64,000 nt of DNA from Aquilaria yunnanensis (taxonomy: Eukaryota; Streptophyta; Magnoliopsida; Malvales; Thymelaeaceae), in the NCBI GenBank assembly GCA_039654915.1, contig CM077600.1, forward strand, positions 70,379,992 through 70,443,991, given 5' to 3'. Below are positions 10,630-23,111 of the stretch, piece by piece (position 1 is the stretch's first letter; each line of letters opens with the position of its first letter). Under the pieces are notes generated by a model that ran no database searches, was not told the DNA's origin, and saw only the letters and a list, made by a program, of their open reading frames with translations. Both the position numbers and the translations under genes were made by a program.

Positions 10630-11937
10630 TATTAGTGTCATGCCCAAAAGCCAATCATGAGATGGCTGTGTTTTTGCACACTGAGCCATGATATTTTATT
10701 AAGGCATTAATCCAGAAACTATGTTTGTTGTTTTGTTTCTGCACAACATAATAAACATAATTGTAACCCTAGAATAATGATATTCTCAAATGTCCCTGGT
10801 CTAGTATTATTGTGGAGCGGGTTATAATAATACATAACGATTAGCATATATGGAGACTAATATGAGATATGTAGTCTACATATGGGTACAAGTTGGAGAA
10901 CACGTGTACTCCGACCCATCATGAGAATGCTACATGGATCGTTATATGAGTGTCATAAGTGGTTCTCATAGTGATCATGGTATATGTAGTCCTTTGACCT
11001 AAGGTCATCAAGGTTCCCTACATGTGAGTCACATACTTTGATACTTTCCTTTGTTGATTGTAACTGAGTGAACTTGAAGAAGGTCATTGTGTATGGCACA
11101 TATCATGCGGAGGGATTTGTATGATCAAGATGGTATTTATCCCTCCTATGTAATGGGAGTGATATCTTCGGGCCCCTTGATAGAGTGAGACTTAGAAAAT
11201 GCATGGCCATGCTCGAATGAGTTGATATACGATATCAATGTCATCAATTTAAGTTAGTCTACTCAGTGATCAAGAAACCAAGGATTGGGCTGTACGAGAG
11301 TGACACATTCCATGTCTCATGCCTAGTCTTGATATCTTGGACAAAGGGACAATGGCATATATGGCTAATGATCATAAAGGTTTAGTTGAATCATCGAAAA
11401 TCTTGTCACTTGGGCAACAATGATGTGTTGCTGGACACTGCTCATTGCTTATGACCATAAATGTGATTTATGATCATTGCCAACATGATAAGAGCCTATT
11501 GGATCACACACATAGAGCTATTTGGATTATTATAGTGCATGGGCTAATAATTTGGGTTATGTTTTCATGATAATTTCATTTTAATAATTGGCCCAAAAGT
11601 TGAGCCATTATTAAGCTTGAAATTAAAGCCTAATTGGATTAGGGCTTTTAAACCCATTAGGCCTAGAAGTTGAGTCTCACTATAAATACAACTTTTAGTG
11701 AGAAATTTGAATCTTTTGCCCTAGCCTCCTAAAAAGGGCAGCTGCACTCTTCTTTTGCAATTCCTTGGAGGATGTAAGCTAACACTGTGAGTGCAAGAAA
11801 AATGCATCTGCCGGGATGTGGTGGAATCATTGTGATCCCGAAGGGCTCATGTGACTCCATAGAGAGCTTGAACACGTCAATTGTTGAAGTTTTGTGATTC
11901 GACTCTACAGTTGGGTGAGAGATCTCAACCAAAATAG
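10630..11937 (+). repeat. Copia A1 3' LTR, first part
   Basis: Family-A LTR sequence beginning TATTAGTGT (mutated from TGTTAGTGT). The TATA box TATAAATA is at 11681-11688. The LTR is interrupted at 11937 by Copia A2, with target duplication AATAG at 11933-11937, and resumes at 20147. It is diverged from the other family-A LTRs, consistent with A1 being the oldest copy on this side. Confidence 0.9.
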
Positions 11938-13337
11938 TGTTGGGTTTCGGGAGCCAAACAGCGCAGCCGAATTTAACCGAAACCCTCCAGGATCCAAGTG
12001 AAACGGGGTAAATCGGGTGTTCGAAAATTTCATACCTAATTTTTGATTGAGATCTCTCACTTAACTGTAGAGTCGAATCACAAAACCTGAACAGTTGACA
12101 TGTTCAGGCTTTCTATGGTATCCACACGAGCCTCTCGGGATCACCACGCTTCCACCACGTCCCGGCAGATGCGTTTCTCTTGCGCTCGCAGTGCTAGCTT
12201 GTGTCCTCCAAGGAATTGCAAGAGAAGAGTGCGGCTGTCCTTTTGGGAGGATAGGGCAAGGAGACTTGCGAATTTCTCACTTAAAAGTTGTATTTATAGT
12301 GAGACTCAACTTCCAGGCCTAATGGGTTTCAAAGCCCTAATCCAATTAGGATTTAATTTCAGGCTTAATAATGGCTCAACTTTTTGGCCCATTATTAATA
12401 CGAAATTAAAGTGAAACCATAACCCAAATAATTAGCCCATGCACTCTAATGATCCAAATAGCTCTATGTGTGCGACCCAATAGGCTCTTGCCATGTTGGC
12501 AATGATCATAAATCACATTTATGATCATAAGCAATGAGCGGTTCTAGCAACACATCACTGCTACCCAAGTGACAAGATTGTCAGTGAATCGACTAAACCT
12601 TTATGATCATCACTCCCTTTGTCCAAGATATCAAGACTAAGCACGAGACATGAAATGTGTCACTCTCGTATAGCCCAATCTTTGGTTTCTTGATTACCGA
12701 GTAGACCAACTTAAACTGATGACATTGATATCATATATCAACTCATTGGAGCATGGCCATGCATTTTCTAAGTCTCACTCTATCAAGGGGCCTAAAGATA
12801 TCACTCCCGTTACATAGGAGGGACAAATCCCATCTTGATCATACAAATCCCTCCACATGATATGTGACATACCCAATGACCTCCTTCAAGTTCACTCAGT
12901 TACGAGAAACAAAGGAAAGTATCAAAGTATGTGACTCACATGTAGGGAACCTTGATGATCTTAGGTCGAAGGACTACATATACCATGATCAATATGAGAA
13001 TCACTTATGACACTCATATAACGATCCATGAAGTGTTCTCATGGTGGGTCGGTCCAGTACACAAGTTCTCCAACTTGTACCCATATGTAGACTACATATC
13101 TCATATTAGTCTCCACGTATGCTAGTCATTATGTATTATTGCAACCCGCTCCACAATAATACAAGACTAGGGATGTTTAAGAATATCATTATTCTAGGGT
13201 TACAGTTATGTTTATTACGTTACGCAGAAACAAAACAACAAACAAAATTGCTGGATTAATGCCTCAATAAAATATCATGACTCAATGTGCAAAAATACAA
13301 TCATCTCCTGATTGGCTTTTTGGGCACAACACTAACA
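11938..13337 (-). repeat. Copia A2 3' LTR (1400 bp)
   Basis: Family-A LTR in reverse. It contains a perfect hairpin at 12503-12527 (arms TGATCATAAAT and ATTTATGATCA around a CAC loop). The complement of the polypurine tract, atctcccacttgc, lies directly beyond it at 13338. Its partner is 18727-20141; the left copy is 15 bp shorter through small indels. Confidence 0.94.
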
Positions 13338-16300
13338 ATCTCCCACTTGCACTAAAAGGCAATCATCCATGTATCTAATACCGATGGACCTAGAATGGCT
13401 ATCATGCTTCTGCTGCGTAAGGGGCTTTGTCAGTGGATTAGCAATGTTGCTATCTGTCGAAGTCCTGCATATCCTTACATCACCCCTCTCGATGATCTCC
13501 TGATGAGATGATAGCGTCGGAGTATGTGTTTGGATCGCTGGTGAGATCGAGGTTCCTCAGCCTGTGTGATTGCTCCATTGTTGTCACAATAGAGCTCTAT
13601 CGGGTCGACAATGCTTGGAACCACTCCAAGTTCAGTGATGAACTTCTTGATCCAAACTGCCTCCTTCGCAACATCAGAGGTGGCAATGTACTCAGATTCT
13701 GTTGTAGAGTCAGCTACTGTCTCTTGCTTTGAACTCTTCCAGCTCACAGCACCACCACCAATACAAAACACATAACCAGATTGTGATCTAAAATCATCCT
13801 TATCGGATTGGAAGCTTGCATCGGTGTAACCCCTTACAACGAGTTGATCTTCACCTCCAAAGACCAAGAATGCATCCTTAGTTCTTCGTAAGTACTTAAG
13901 GATGTTCTTAACAGCTGTCCAGTGACTTTCACCAGGGTTCGATTGGTACCTACTCATCATGCTCAAAGCATATGAGACATCGGGACGAGTACATATCATG
14001 GCATACATGATAGATCCAATTGCTGAGGCATATAGAATCTTACTCATGCGCTCTCTCTCCTCGGTTGTACTCGGACACTGAGATCTAGAAAGAGTGATAC
14101 CATGTGACATGGGCAAGAATCCTTTCTTGGAATCTTGCATGCTAAACCTCTTTAGCACCTTGTCAATATATGTACTTTGACTTAGGCCAAGAAGCTTTCT
14201 AGATCTATCTTTATAGATCCTGATGCCTAACACATAGGCTGCTTCACCCAAGTCCTTCATAGAGAAACATTTCCCTAGCCAAGTCTTCACAGACTGTAGC
14301 TCAGGAATGTCATTCCCGATGAGTAGTATGTCATTTACATACAACACCAAGATGACAATAGCGCTCCTACTAACCTTCTTGTAGACACAAGGTTCATCTT
14401 CATTTTTTATAAAACCAAACTCTTTGATTGCATCATCAAAATGAAGATTCCAACTTTGAGAAGCTTGCTTCAGTCCATAAATGGACCTTTGCAATTGCAC
14501 ACTTTATTGGCATTCTTAGGAGTGACAAAACCCTCAGGTTGTGTCATGTACACATCCTCAAGTAGCTTTCCATTTAGGAATGCAGTTTTGACATCCATTT
14601 GCCATATCTCATAATCATAGTGTGCAGCAATAGCAAACAAAATTCGGATGGATTTAAGCATAGCAACTGGTGAAAAAGTTTCATCATAGTCAATACCATG
14701 AATTTGCTTGAAACCTTTTGGAACCAATCGTCCCTTAAAGGTAATCACATTACCATCCATGTCAGTTTTCTTCTTGAAAACCCATTTGCACCCTATGGGT
14801 TTTACCCCTTCAGGTGGGTCAACCAAAGTCCATACTTGGTTTTCATACATGGATTCCATCTCGAATTTCATGACCATTAGCCACTTCTCAGAGTCAGGCC
14901 CCGACATAGCTTGTTGGTAGGTTGTGCGCTCATCTTGATCCATGAGCATCACATCACCGGTGTGAGTCACGAGAAATCCATATCTCTCGGGCTCACGCCG
15001 AATCCTACCAGTCCTACGTGGGCTCTGTGCTACAAGAACAGACTCTTGAACCACAACATCTTGTGGTGTCTGTTCAGGTTCCATTTCAGGTTCGATGTCT
15101 CATTGTTGTTCTTGAATTTCTTCAAGTTCTACTTTCCTCCCACTAGTTCCTTTAGAGATAAACTTTTTCTCCAAAAAGACACCAGTTCGAGCAACAAACA
15201 CTTTTTGCTCAGAGGGATTGTAGAAATAGTAACCCTTTGTTTCTTTGGGATACCCAAAAAAAAGGCATTTTTGAGATTTGGGCCCTAGTTTGTCAGAGGA
15301 TTGACGTTTCACATAAGCGTCATAGCCCCAAATATTCATAAAAGACAAATTGGGACGCTTCCCACTCTATATCTCATATGGTGTCTTTTGAATCGATTTA
15401 GATGGAACTTGGTTTAGTGTAAAAGCGGCTGTCTCTAGAGCATGTCCCCAAAAGGAGTTTGGAAGGTCAGCTTGACTCAACATGGAGTGAACCATGTCTA
15501 ACAGAGTTCGATTTCTCCTTTCAGAAACACCATTCCATTGAGGTGTGCTTGGTGGAGTGAGTTGTGATACTATACCACACTCCTTCAGATAGTCAAGGAA
15601 TTTTCGATCCAAGTACTCTCCACCTCGATCTGATCGAAGCACTTTGATACTCTTCCCGAGTTGATTCTCTACTTCATTCTTGAATTCTTTGAACTTTTCA
15701 AATGATTTTGACTTGTGTCTCATAAGATACACATAGCCATATCTGCTGAAGTCATCAGTGAAAGTAATGAAGTATTGGAAACCTCCTCTAGCTTGTGTAG
15801 ACATAGGGCCACATACATCACTATGTATGAGCCCTAGTAAGTCATTAGCCCTTTCACTTTGCCCTGTAAATGGGGCTTTAGTCATCTTGCCCAACAAACA
15901 TGACTCACATGTCTCATATGATTCAAAATCAAATGAGTCCAAGAGTCTATCCTTATGGAGCTTGGATATGCGGGACTCATTTATACGGCCCAAGCGACAG
16001 TGCCAGAGATAGGTCGAGTTTGAATCATTTAATCTGACCTTCTTGGTATTCACATTATAGATTGGATCTTCAAGGTCTAGAATATACAACCCATTGCTAA
16101 GTTGAGCACTACCATAAAAGATTTCATTCAAATAAATAGAACAACATTTGTCCTTTATTATAAATGAAAACCCTTTCTTGTCCAAACAAGAAACAGAAAT
16201 CAAATTTATACTAATAGTAGGCATAAAGTAGCAGTTGTCTAATTCTAAAACTAATCCACTAGGTAAAGTGAGAACATAAGTCCCTACGGCTAAGGCAGCA

Positions 16301-17300
16301 ACCCTTGCTCCATTTCCAACACGTAGGTCCACTTCACCTCGGGCCAATCTTCTACTTCTACTTAGATCTTGCACATTTGCACAAATGTGAGATCCACATC
16401 CAGTATCAAATACCCAAGATGAGGAAATAGAAAAGTTAGCCTCTATAACAAAAATACCTGAAGTGGAAGTCTTACTTCCCTTTTCCTTAGCAAGTTCTTC
16501 AAGATAGAGCTTACAGTTGCGCTTCCAGTGTCTAGGTTGCTTACAATGGAAGCACTCCCCTTCCTTTGCCACACCACCCTTTGGTTTCAGTGCAGCTGAA
16601 GAAGAACTAGCATTGGACTTTCCATTAGCTTTATCATTCTTCTTGTTAGCTTTTCCTTTTCCCTTGCCCTTTGAACCATCAAAATGGGCTTAGCCTTCTT
16701 AAGGTTTTGCCCAGCAGTTCTCAACATGTTGAGCAATTCAGGGAGGGACTTGTCAAGGTTGTTCATGTTATAGTTCATGACGAACTGACTGTAGCTTTCA
16801 GGCAACGATTGCAAGACTACATCAATAGCCAGCTCTTTCTGAAGAGCAGATCCCAAATTCTCAAGATTCTCAATGTACCCAATCATCTTGAGCACATGAG
16901 GACCCACGGGACTTCCCTCAAACATCTTGCACTAAAATAATGCCTTAGAGGTCTCAAACCTCTCATGCCTAGCTTGCTCTTGGAAAAGCATTTTGAGATG
17001 TTCAATCATATCGAACGCCCCCATGTTCTCATGTTGCTTCTGAAGCTCAGATTCCATGGTAATAAGCATGAGGCATGCAACATCCAAAGCATCATCAGAA
17101 TGCCTCTTGTGAGCATCCCTTTCAGCTCTTGGAGCAGTGGCAGCAGGCTCATTCGGAATGGGCTGCTCTAGGACATAAGCCTTTCTCTTTTGTTTGAGGA
17201 CTATTCTCAAGTTTCGGTACCATTTGACAAAGTTGGTCCCATTCAGTTTTTCCTTCTCAAGGATCGATCGCAACGAAAGTGTCGATGTGTTTTGTGCCAT
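13332..17300 (-). pseudogene. Copia A2 gag-pol, six lesions
   Basis: Starting at ATG 17300, gag reads into a CX2CX4HX4C knuckle (CFHCKQPRHWKRNC), a protease motif (FDTGCGSH), integrase (FTDDFSRY, RSDRGGEYL, GVSERRNR), RT and RNase H. Breaks inferred from comparison with A3: a CAG-to-TAG stop near 16928; a one-base loss near 16670; a TGG-to-TAG stop near 15365; a GGA-to-TGA stop near 15097; a one-base loss near 14500; and a one-base loss near 13500. The RT motif is YVND (AAT codon at 14333-14335) instead of YVDD, so the enzyme would be inactive even without the other lesions. The natural stop is TAG at 13332-13334, formed by the first bases of the LTR (TGTTAG). Confidence 0.93.
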
Positions 17301-18713
17301 GGTTATCTACAACAGTAAATATGCAGTGTAAGAGTCATTTATTTTAATTCATTTAATAAGGACTTTTATTAAACGATACTCCCACTATTTTCCTCAAAAT
17401 AATAACCCTCGATATTATTTCGGAACACCTCGGCGCTAAGGTATTCTAGTGGGCCAAGATCCATATTTCACCATAACCTGAGTCAGCTTTGGCTTTTCTC
17501 TCAAGTTACAGCTATTTAGGTAGGCAACTCCTTGCCAATTGCATCTTATGCAACTCTTGGATAGTTGGGTGAACAACACTTGTCCAAGCTCATCTCATGA
17601 ACTTAAGCCCAACTCTATGCCTCTAAGTCCCTAATCCTATTAGGATGACTTAGTTAAGTCGAACCCAAAGTTAGCAGTTTGGATATCACTATTATCCCAT
17701 CGCGCCTTACCAAGATGAACATAGGTGCTTTGCTTTGGCAAACCCACCTAATGTTGATCAAAGTCTTGACGAGTGCCAACATTTGGAAGGCATCACATTT
17801 AATGACTTAATATTTGTTTGAGGGTTTTTTTTTTTTATCTCACCAATTTGCTATCTCCGGTTGTTTTATACATGCATCACATACAAATATAAAACATGCA
17901 TCTCATGCTTACAAGAAATAAACGTGACATGGTTATAGCCCAAACTATGCGATATTCTCAAGCCAATGAGAATATCATAAAAGCCTAAGAAAAGAAAAGA
18001 GTCTTCATAAGCTCCTTCTCTTCCTTTCTTGGTTGCCCTTTTGTTGTCACCTCCTTGGACATACCACCTTGGACGATCCCATAATGCACCATTACATCAA
18101 TAATAGAAACCTCGAGTTACATTCGAGGGGAGTAAGGTGAGAAGAGAATGTACAATGAGAGTGATAAGAAAAGGCACGACTCGCAGGCCGTATTTACAAG
18201 TACAACCAATCAAGGGCTATAACCATGCACCATGCTTCAAACACCAATCAGCATATCATGTCAAATCTCATTCAACAAAGATGCATGCCAATTTTTGCGT
18301 GTTGATTAACCAATTTTTATTTATGTGGCGCTTCGCATACGGCGGTCCCACTGGCCGGTCTTACAATTGCTGAGCCTGAAATCTTCTATTTCGAGAAAGT
18401 AGGCACTCGAGACTCCTCCATTCGAGCCACCAAAAATACCTTACTTTCGGTGCCCGAACAGGCCAAATCCGAACAAACCTAGGGTTTTTGCAACTATTGC
18501 AAGAATCCTAATCCATATAGGTATCTCATACCTATCAATTTCAGGTTAATCTCATTAACCAATTTGTGTCGTTTCTTCATATATCTCATATGTTCATTTC
18601 GAATTCCGGTTTCATGCATCATGAATCAATCTAATTAATCATGGCCGAAAACCAATCGAACACATAGCATCATGCGATTCAACACTTAATCCCGATTTAG
18701 GATTTCACCAGTA
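17301..18713 (-). other. Untranslated leader of Copia A2
   Basis: This 1.4-kb stretch lies between the primer site and gag. It aligns with the A3 leader (29890-31399) but lacks a G/C-rich segment of about 75 bp that A3 carries near 30250-30325. It contains a T-run near 17826. Small open frames here (such as 18137-18373) are not conserved in A3 and I do not regard them as genes. Confidence 0.75.
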
Positions 18714-18725
18714 GCTCTGATACCA
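18714..18725 (-). other. Primer-binding site of Copia A2
   Basis: gctctgatacca is the reverse complement of tggtatcagagc. It lies one base from the 5' LTR end, the normal position for initiator Met-tRNA priming. Confidence 0.93.
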
Positions 18726-18726
18726 C

Positions 18727-20141
18727 TGTTGGGTTTCGGGAGCCAAACAGTGCAGCGGAATTTAACCGAAACCCTCCAGATCCAAGTGAAACGGGGTAAA
18801 TCGGGTGTTCGAAAATTTCATACCTAATTTTCGGTTGAGATCTCTCACTCAACTGTAGAGTCGAATCACAAAACCTGAACAGTTGACGTGTTCAGGCTCT
18901 CTATGGTATCCACACGAGCCTCTCGGGATCACCACGCTTCCACCACGTCCTGGCAGATGCGTTTCTCTTCCGCTCGCAGTGCTAGCTTACGTCCTCCAAG
19001 GAATTGCAAGAGAACAGTGCGGCTGTCCTTTTGGGAGGCTAGGGCAAGGAGACCTGCGAATTTCTCACTTAAAAGTTGTATTTATAGTGAGACTCAACTT
19101 CTAAGCCTAATGGGTTTCAAAGCCCTAATCCAATTAGGATTTAATTTCAGGCTTAATAATGGCTCAACTCCTTGGCCCATTATTAATACGAAATTAAAGT
19201 GAAACCATAACCCAAATAATTAGCCCATGCACTCTAATGATCCAAATAGCTCTATGTGTGCGACCCAATAGGCTCTTGCCATGTTGGCAATGATCATAAA
19301 TCACATTTATGATCATAAGCAATGAGCGGTGTCTAGCAACACATCACTGCTACCCAAGTGACAAGATTGTCGGTGAATCAACTAAACCTTTATGATCATC
19401 ACCGATATATGCCATTGTCCATTTGTCCAAGATATCAAGACTAAGCACGAGACATGGAATGTGTCACTCTCGTATAGCCTAATCTTTGGTTTCTTGATTA
19501 CCGAGTAGACCAACTTAAACTGATGACATTGATATCATATATCAACTCATCGGAGAATGGCCATGCATTTTCTAAGTCTCACTCTATCAAGGGGCCCAAA
19601 GATATCACTCCCGTTACATAGGAGGGACAAATCCCATCTTGATCATACAAATCCCTCGGCATGATATGTGACATACACAATGACCTCCTTCAAGTTCACT
19701 CAGTTACGAGCAACAAAGGAAAGTATCAAAGCATGTGACTCACATGTAGGGAACCTTGATGATCTTAGGTCGAAGGACTACATATACCATGATCAATATG
19801 AGAATCACTTATGACACTCATATAACTATCCATGAAGTGTTCTCATGGTGGGTCGGTCTAGTACAAAAGTTCTCCAACTTGTACCCATATGTAGACTACA
19901 TATCTCATATTAGTCTCCACATATGCTAGTCATTATGTATTATTGCAACCCGCTCCACAATAATACAAGACTAGGGACGTTTAAGAATATCATTATTCTA
20001 GGGTTACAATTATTTTTATTACGTTACGCAGAAACAAAACAACAAACAAAATTGCTGGATTAATGCCTCAATAAAATATCATGACTCAATGTGCAAAAAT
20101 ACAATCATCTCCTGATTGGCTTTTTGGGCACAACACTAACA
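18727..20141 (-). repeat. Copia A2 5' LTR (1415 bp)
   Basis: Family-A LTR in reverse, from TGTTGGGTTTCGGG to CACTAACA. The TATA box (as tatttata) is at 19079-19086. The conserved hairpin is at 19291-19315. It would drive the A2 genomic RNA leftward. Confidence 0.94.
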
Positions 20142-20146
20142 AATAG

Positions 20147-20246
20147 GAATGAAAATTTTTTAATACCCGGTTTACCCTATTTCACTTGGATCCTGGAGGC
20201 TTTTGGTTAAATTCTATTGCGCTTGTTTGGCTCCTGAAACTTTACA
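20147..20246 (+). repeat. Copia A1 3' LTR, last part
   Basis: Continuation of the A1 LTR beyond A2: gaatgaaaattttttaatac leads to a recognisable family-A LTR end (gctcctgaaactttaca, where other copies have gctcccgaaacccaaca). The end at 20246 is inferred from that alignment. The matching target duplication would be left of the window. Confidence 0.75.
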
Positions 20247-21553
20247 CTAAGGTCCCACACTAGTGCCTTAGGTTTAAGACCTAACTTGGCCACTAGGTGT
20301 TACTAACCTTTCACCCTTCCTGTGGTGAACTTTGACTAGCACAATGCCAATCTAGTTTAGGCGTACTAGGTTATTACTCTAGTTCCTCGGGCTTAAGATT
20401 CAGCTAGGTAACTAGGGATGCTAAACCTATGCCCCTAGGTGTACTAGGCTCCCGCTTTAGTTCCTCAAGTCCAAAACCCATATAGGCGACAAAACTGTTA
20501 CTAAGCCTCCACCTTCCTTCGAGAACCTTAGATACTAAGCTCAGCATTTACTACACCTCAATATGTTGGCCATTACTAGGAATTATGCTTGCTCTAAGTG
20601 CTCCTTGTGTTTCCTAGCACATATTAGGGTCCCAAATACACTAAGGTACTGTAACTACCTCATGCCTCCAAGGCCCCTCAAAGTGCTCTAGTAACTTAGC
20701 TTACCTTAAGTTCTAAGTTACTTTGTACATAGAGTTCTTGGTGTTGCTCCCATTTCCCTAGGGTAGCTTGCACTTACTTGGCTATTAATCAAACTCCCAA
20801 GCCATGCCAAACTCCCAAATTATCCATTCTAGGGCTCCTATGGGCCCAAGGGCTCACATTGCACCTAAATGTACTTATGTACCCCCATTAGCATCATAGT
20901 ACCTTTCTTGGCCCCTAGGCATTTTCACTAACTTCCTATAGTAATTGTGGTTCATGACCCACTCTAGGATTATTGAAATACTAACTGAAGTCATCTGTCT
21001 AAGCTATAGCAAGTTGTGCCATAAATTGCCCATACTAACCATGCCTTATTGCACATGCACTATACTTTGTTAACTAGGCCATAGTTCTAGTTCACCAATG
21101 ATAGTTTACCAAGTTCCTTGTTTAAACTACTTGGTTACTCACTATTAATGCATTAAACCTACATTGGGAGTAGGGATGATCCTTATTTTGGCCTTACCAA
21201 GGCACTACAAATGCTCAAGGATATTTAGGATACACTAAGGATGTCTAAAGTAAACCCCATACCTCGGGCCTTCTGAATGTCGTAGCCTTAAGCCTTAAGG
21301 ACACATCTTTCTTACCTCCTAAAACTCTTCTTCACTTTGGAAACCCAATACTGCGCACCTGGGTCTTGAGGACGCGTCTCTGGGCTCCTAGGGCCTTGCC
21401 TTGTTCGGTGCTGCAACCTTGGGTCTTGGTGACGCGTCTTTGAACTCTCTAGAAGGTTTGAGGCTTTGGGGTAGTCAATGCTACATCCTTGTGCACTAAG
21501 GACATGTCTTTAGGCTCTTTAGAAGCCTTGAGGATGCAGCTCTATGCCCTGGG
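20247..21553. other. Unassigned DNA with degenerate repeats
   Basis: No ORF, LTR or primer site was recognised. The text is full of short recurring phrases (tactagg, tagttcctc, cactagg), suggesting old tandem duplication. From about 21350 to 21545 there are three imperfect units of roughly 60-70 bp sharing a ggacgcgtct-like core (positions near 21372, 21429 and 21501). It may be the pre-insertion locus or an old unclassified element. Confidence 0.5.
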
Positions 21554-22146
21554 TGTTGGGTTTCGGGAGCCAAGCAAGCACGGTGGAATGTAATTGAAAC
21601 CCTCCAGAATCCAAGCGAAATAGGGTAAATTGGGATTCAAAATTTTATACCTAGCTCGGTTGAGATCTTTCACCCAACTGTCGAGTTGAATCACAAAACT
21701 TGAGTAGTTGACATGTTCAACCTCTCCATGGTATCCACACGAGACTCTCGGGATCACCCCGCCTCCACCACATCCTAGTAAATGCGTTCCTCTTATGCTC
21801 ATAGTGCTTGCTTACATGCTCCAAGGAATAGCAAGAGAAGAGTGTGGCTGGAACATTCAGAACTCTTCTGATTTTGTGCTTAAGGAGGCTAAGGCAAGAG
21901 TTGTGAATTTCTCACTATATGATGTATTTATAGTGAGTCTCAACTCCCAAGCCTAATGGGTTTCAAAGCCCTAATCCAGTTAAGCTTTAATTTCGGGCCT
22001 AATAATGACTCAACCTTTAGGCCAATTATTAATATAAAATTATCATGAAACCTGGACAAAAAAATTTGGCTCATGCACTCAAATAATCCAATTGGCTCAA
22101 TATGGGTAACCCAATAGACTCCTATCACATTGGCAATGATCATAAA
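21554..22146 (-). repeat. Family-A LTR fragment A5
   Basis: Begins TGTTGGGTTTCGGGAGCC and follows the family-A LTR for 593 bp. It stops within the conserved hairpin (after gatcataaa), where unrelated sequence TGATGCGAAC begins. The rest is not in the window, as expected if the large element E (running off the right edge) was inserted here. No TATA-proximal damage was studied in detail. Confidence 0.85.
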
Positions 22147-23111
22147 TGATGCGAACCCCTTTGGTATAATGACCAAGAAACCAGCCCAAGATATTTCTCA
22201 AACTCCACAAGACATCAAAGAGACATGATTTAAACCCCCACCCCTAATCAACTTGTGATTAGAAACACGAAGTATAAGAAAACCAAGAACACAAGCAACT
22301 TGTGCACTAAGGTAGTCCTAAAAGAACAAAAGAGAATTTCTCTTCAAAGTAGCAATATTATTTTGTATAAATGTTGTGTTTTACAACTGGAATATGTGCC
22401 TATTGATAGGCCTAAACTAGGGTAAAACACTCAGCAAAATTGGTAGCCCAAGTCACATAGGAAACCTAGGTACAAAAGACATAAGAAAACCTAATTAAAT
22501 TAGGACTCAGATACCTAATTTGCACATGTTTAACGTGTGCAATGAATTCCCTTTATCCTAAGTAATTTGAATCACTTCCATAGCCCTAATTTCATCCTAA
22601 ATAATGTAAATAGACAGGAAAATAAAATAAAATATGTTACAACACAAGATTGGCCCTAAAAACCCCAAAAAATTCTTCTCGGGTGCTTTTATAGGCTCCT
22701 TAGGGTTCTTGCTTCTGTCTTCAACTTCAAGCTTGAATAATTTGAGCTCCATTGGCTTTAGATGCTCTCTTATATGTTAAAAAGATGTTTTGAAACTTTA
22801 GAGCTTAAAGATTTAGCTTGTGGAAGAAATTGGCTCATGAACACTTCAAGGTGCCTCCAAAGGTGCATGTGTTGGCTCCAAACTTTGCAATTGTCCACTT
22901 AGGTGTGTGGAACGTATCCAAGCTAATTTATTGGTTTTTATTCCATAATATATGATCCAAAAAAGTTGGAAAAAGCATAAGGTACATCCTTGGCACCATG
23001 GATATGAATTGAGACAAATCAGACTCTCTTTAGGCTTCATTTGAGCATGATGAAACAAAGACTTTGAAATTTGTCCTCCCTCCATGTATGCTACCTTCTC
23101 TTGGCTTGGAT
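22147..23111 (-). mobile_element. Gypsy E, 3' end (LTR and post-pol region)
   Basis: Begins TGATGCG at the break in A5, as an LTR end in reverse would. A TATA-like palindromic phrase (cctattgataggcc, 22393-22406) and an A/T-rich transcript-start-like region resemble a plant Gypsy LTR. The exact LTR inner edge cannot be set, because the partner LTR is beyond 64000. A purine tract in the sense strand (ggagggagga near 23070) may be the PPT or part of the 3' untranslated region. At 23111 the element is interrupted by A4 (TSD TGGAT) and resumes at 49410. Confidence 0.6.

Larger units (their letters stand above)
11938..20141 (-). mobile_element. Copia element A2, full length, lightly damaged
   Basis: Complete minus-strand Copia element of 8204 bp: 3' LTR 11938-13337, gag-pol 13332-17300, leader, primer site 18714-18725 and 5' LTR 18727-20141. 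LTR ends read TGTTRG...CCAACA in the sense direction. Target duplication AATAG lies at 11933-11937 and 20142-20146, within the 3' LTR of A1. About six single lesions break an otherwise complete gag-pol. Confidence 0.95.

Noticed and set aside
12095..12414. ORFs with cysteine-rich translations at 12095-12414, recurring at 18883-19202 and 23270-23587
   Set aside because: All fall in family-A LTRs and vary with LTR decay; they are repeated promoter-region sequence, not genes.
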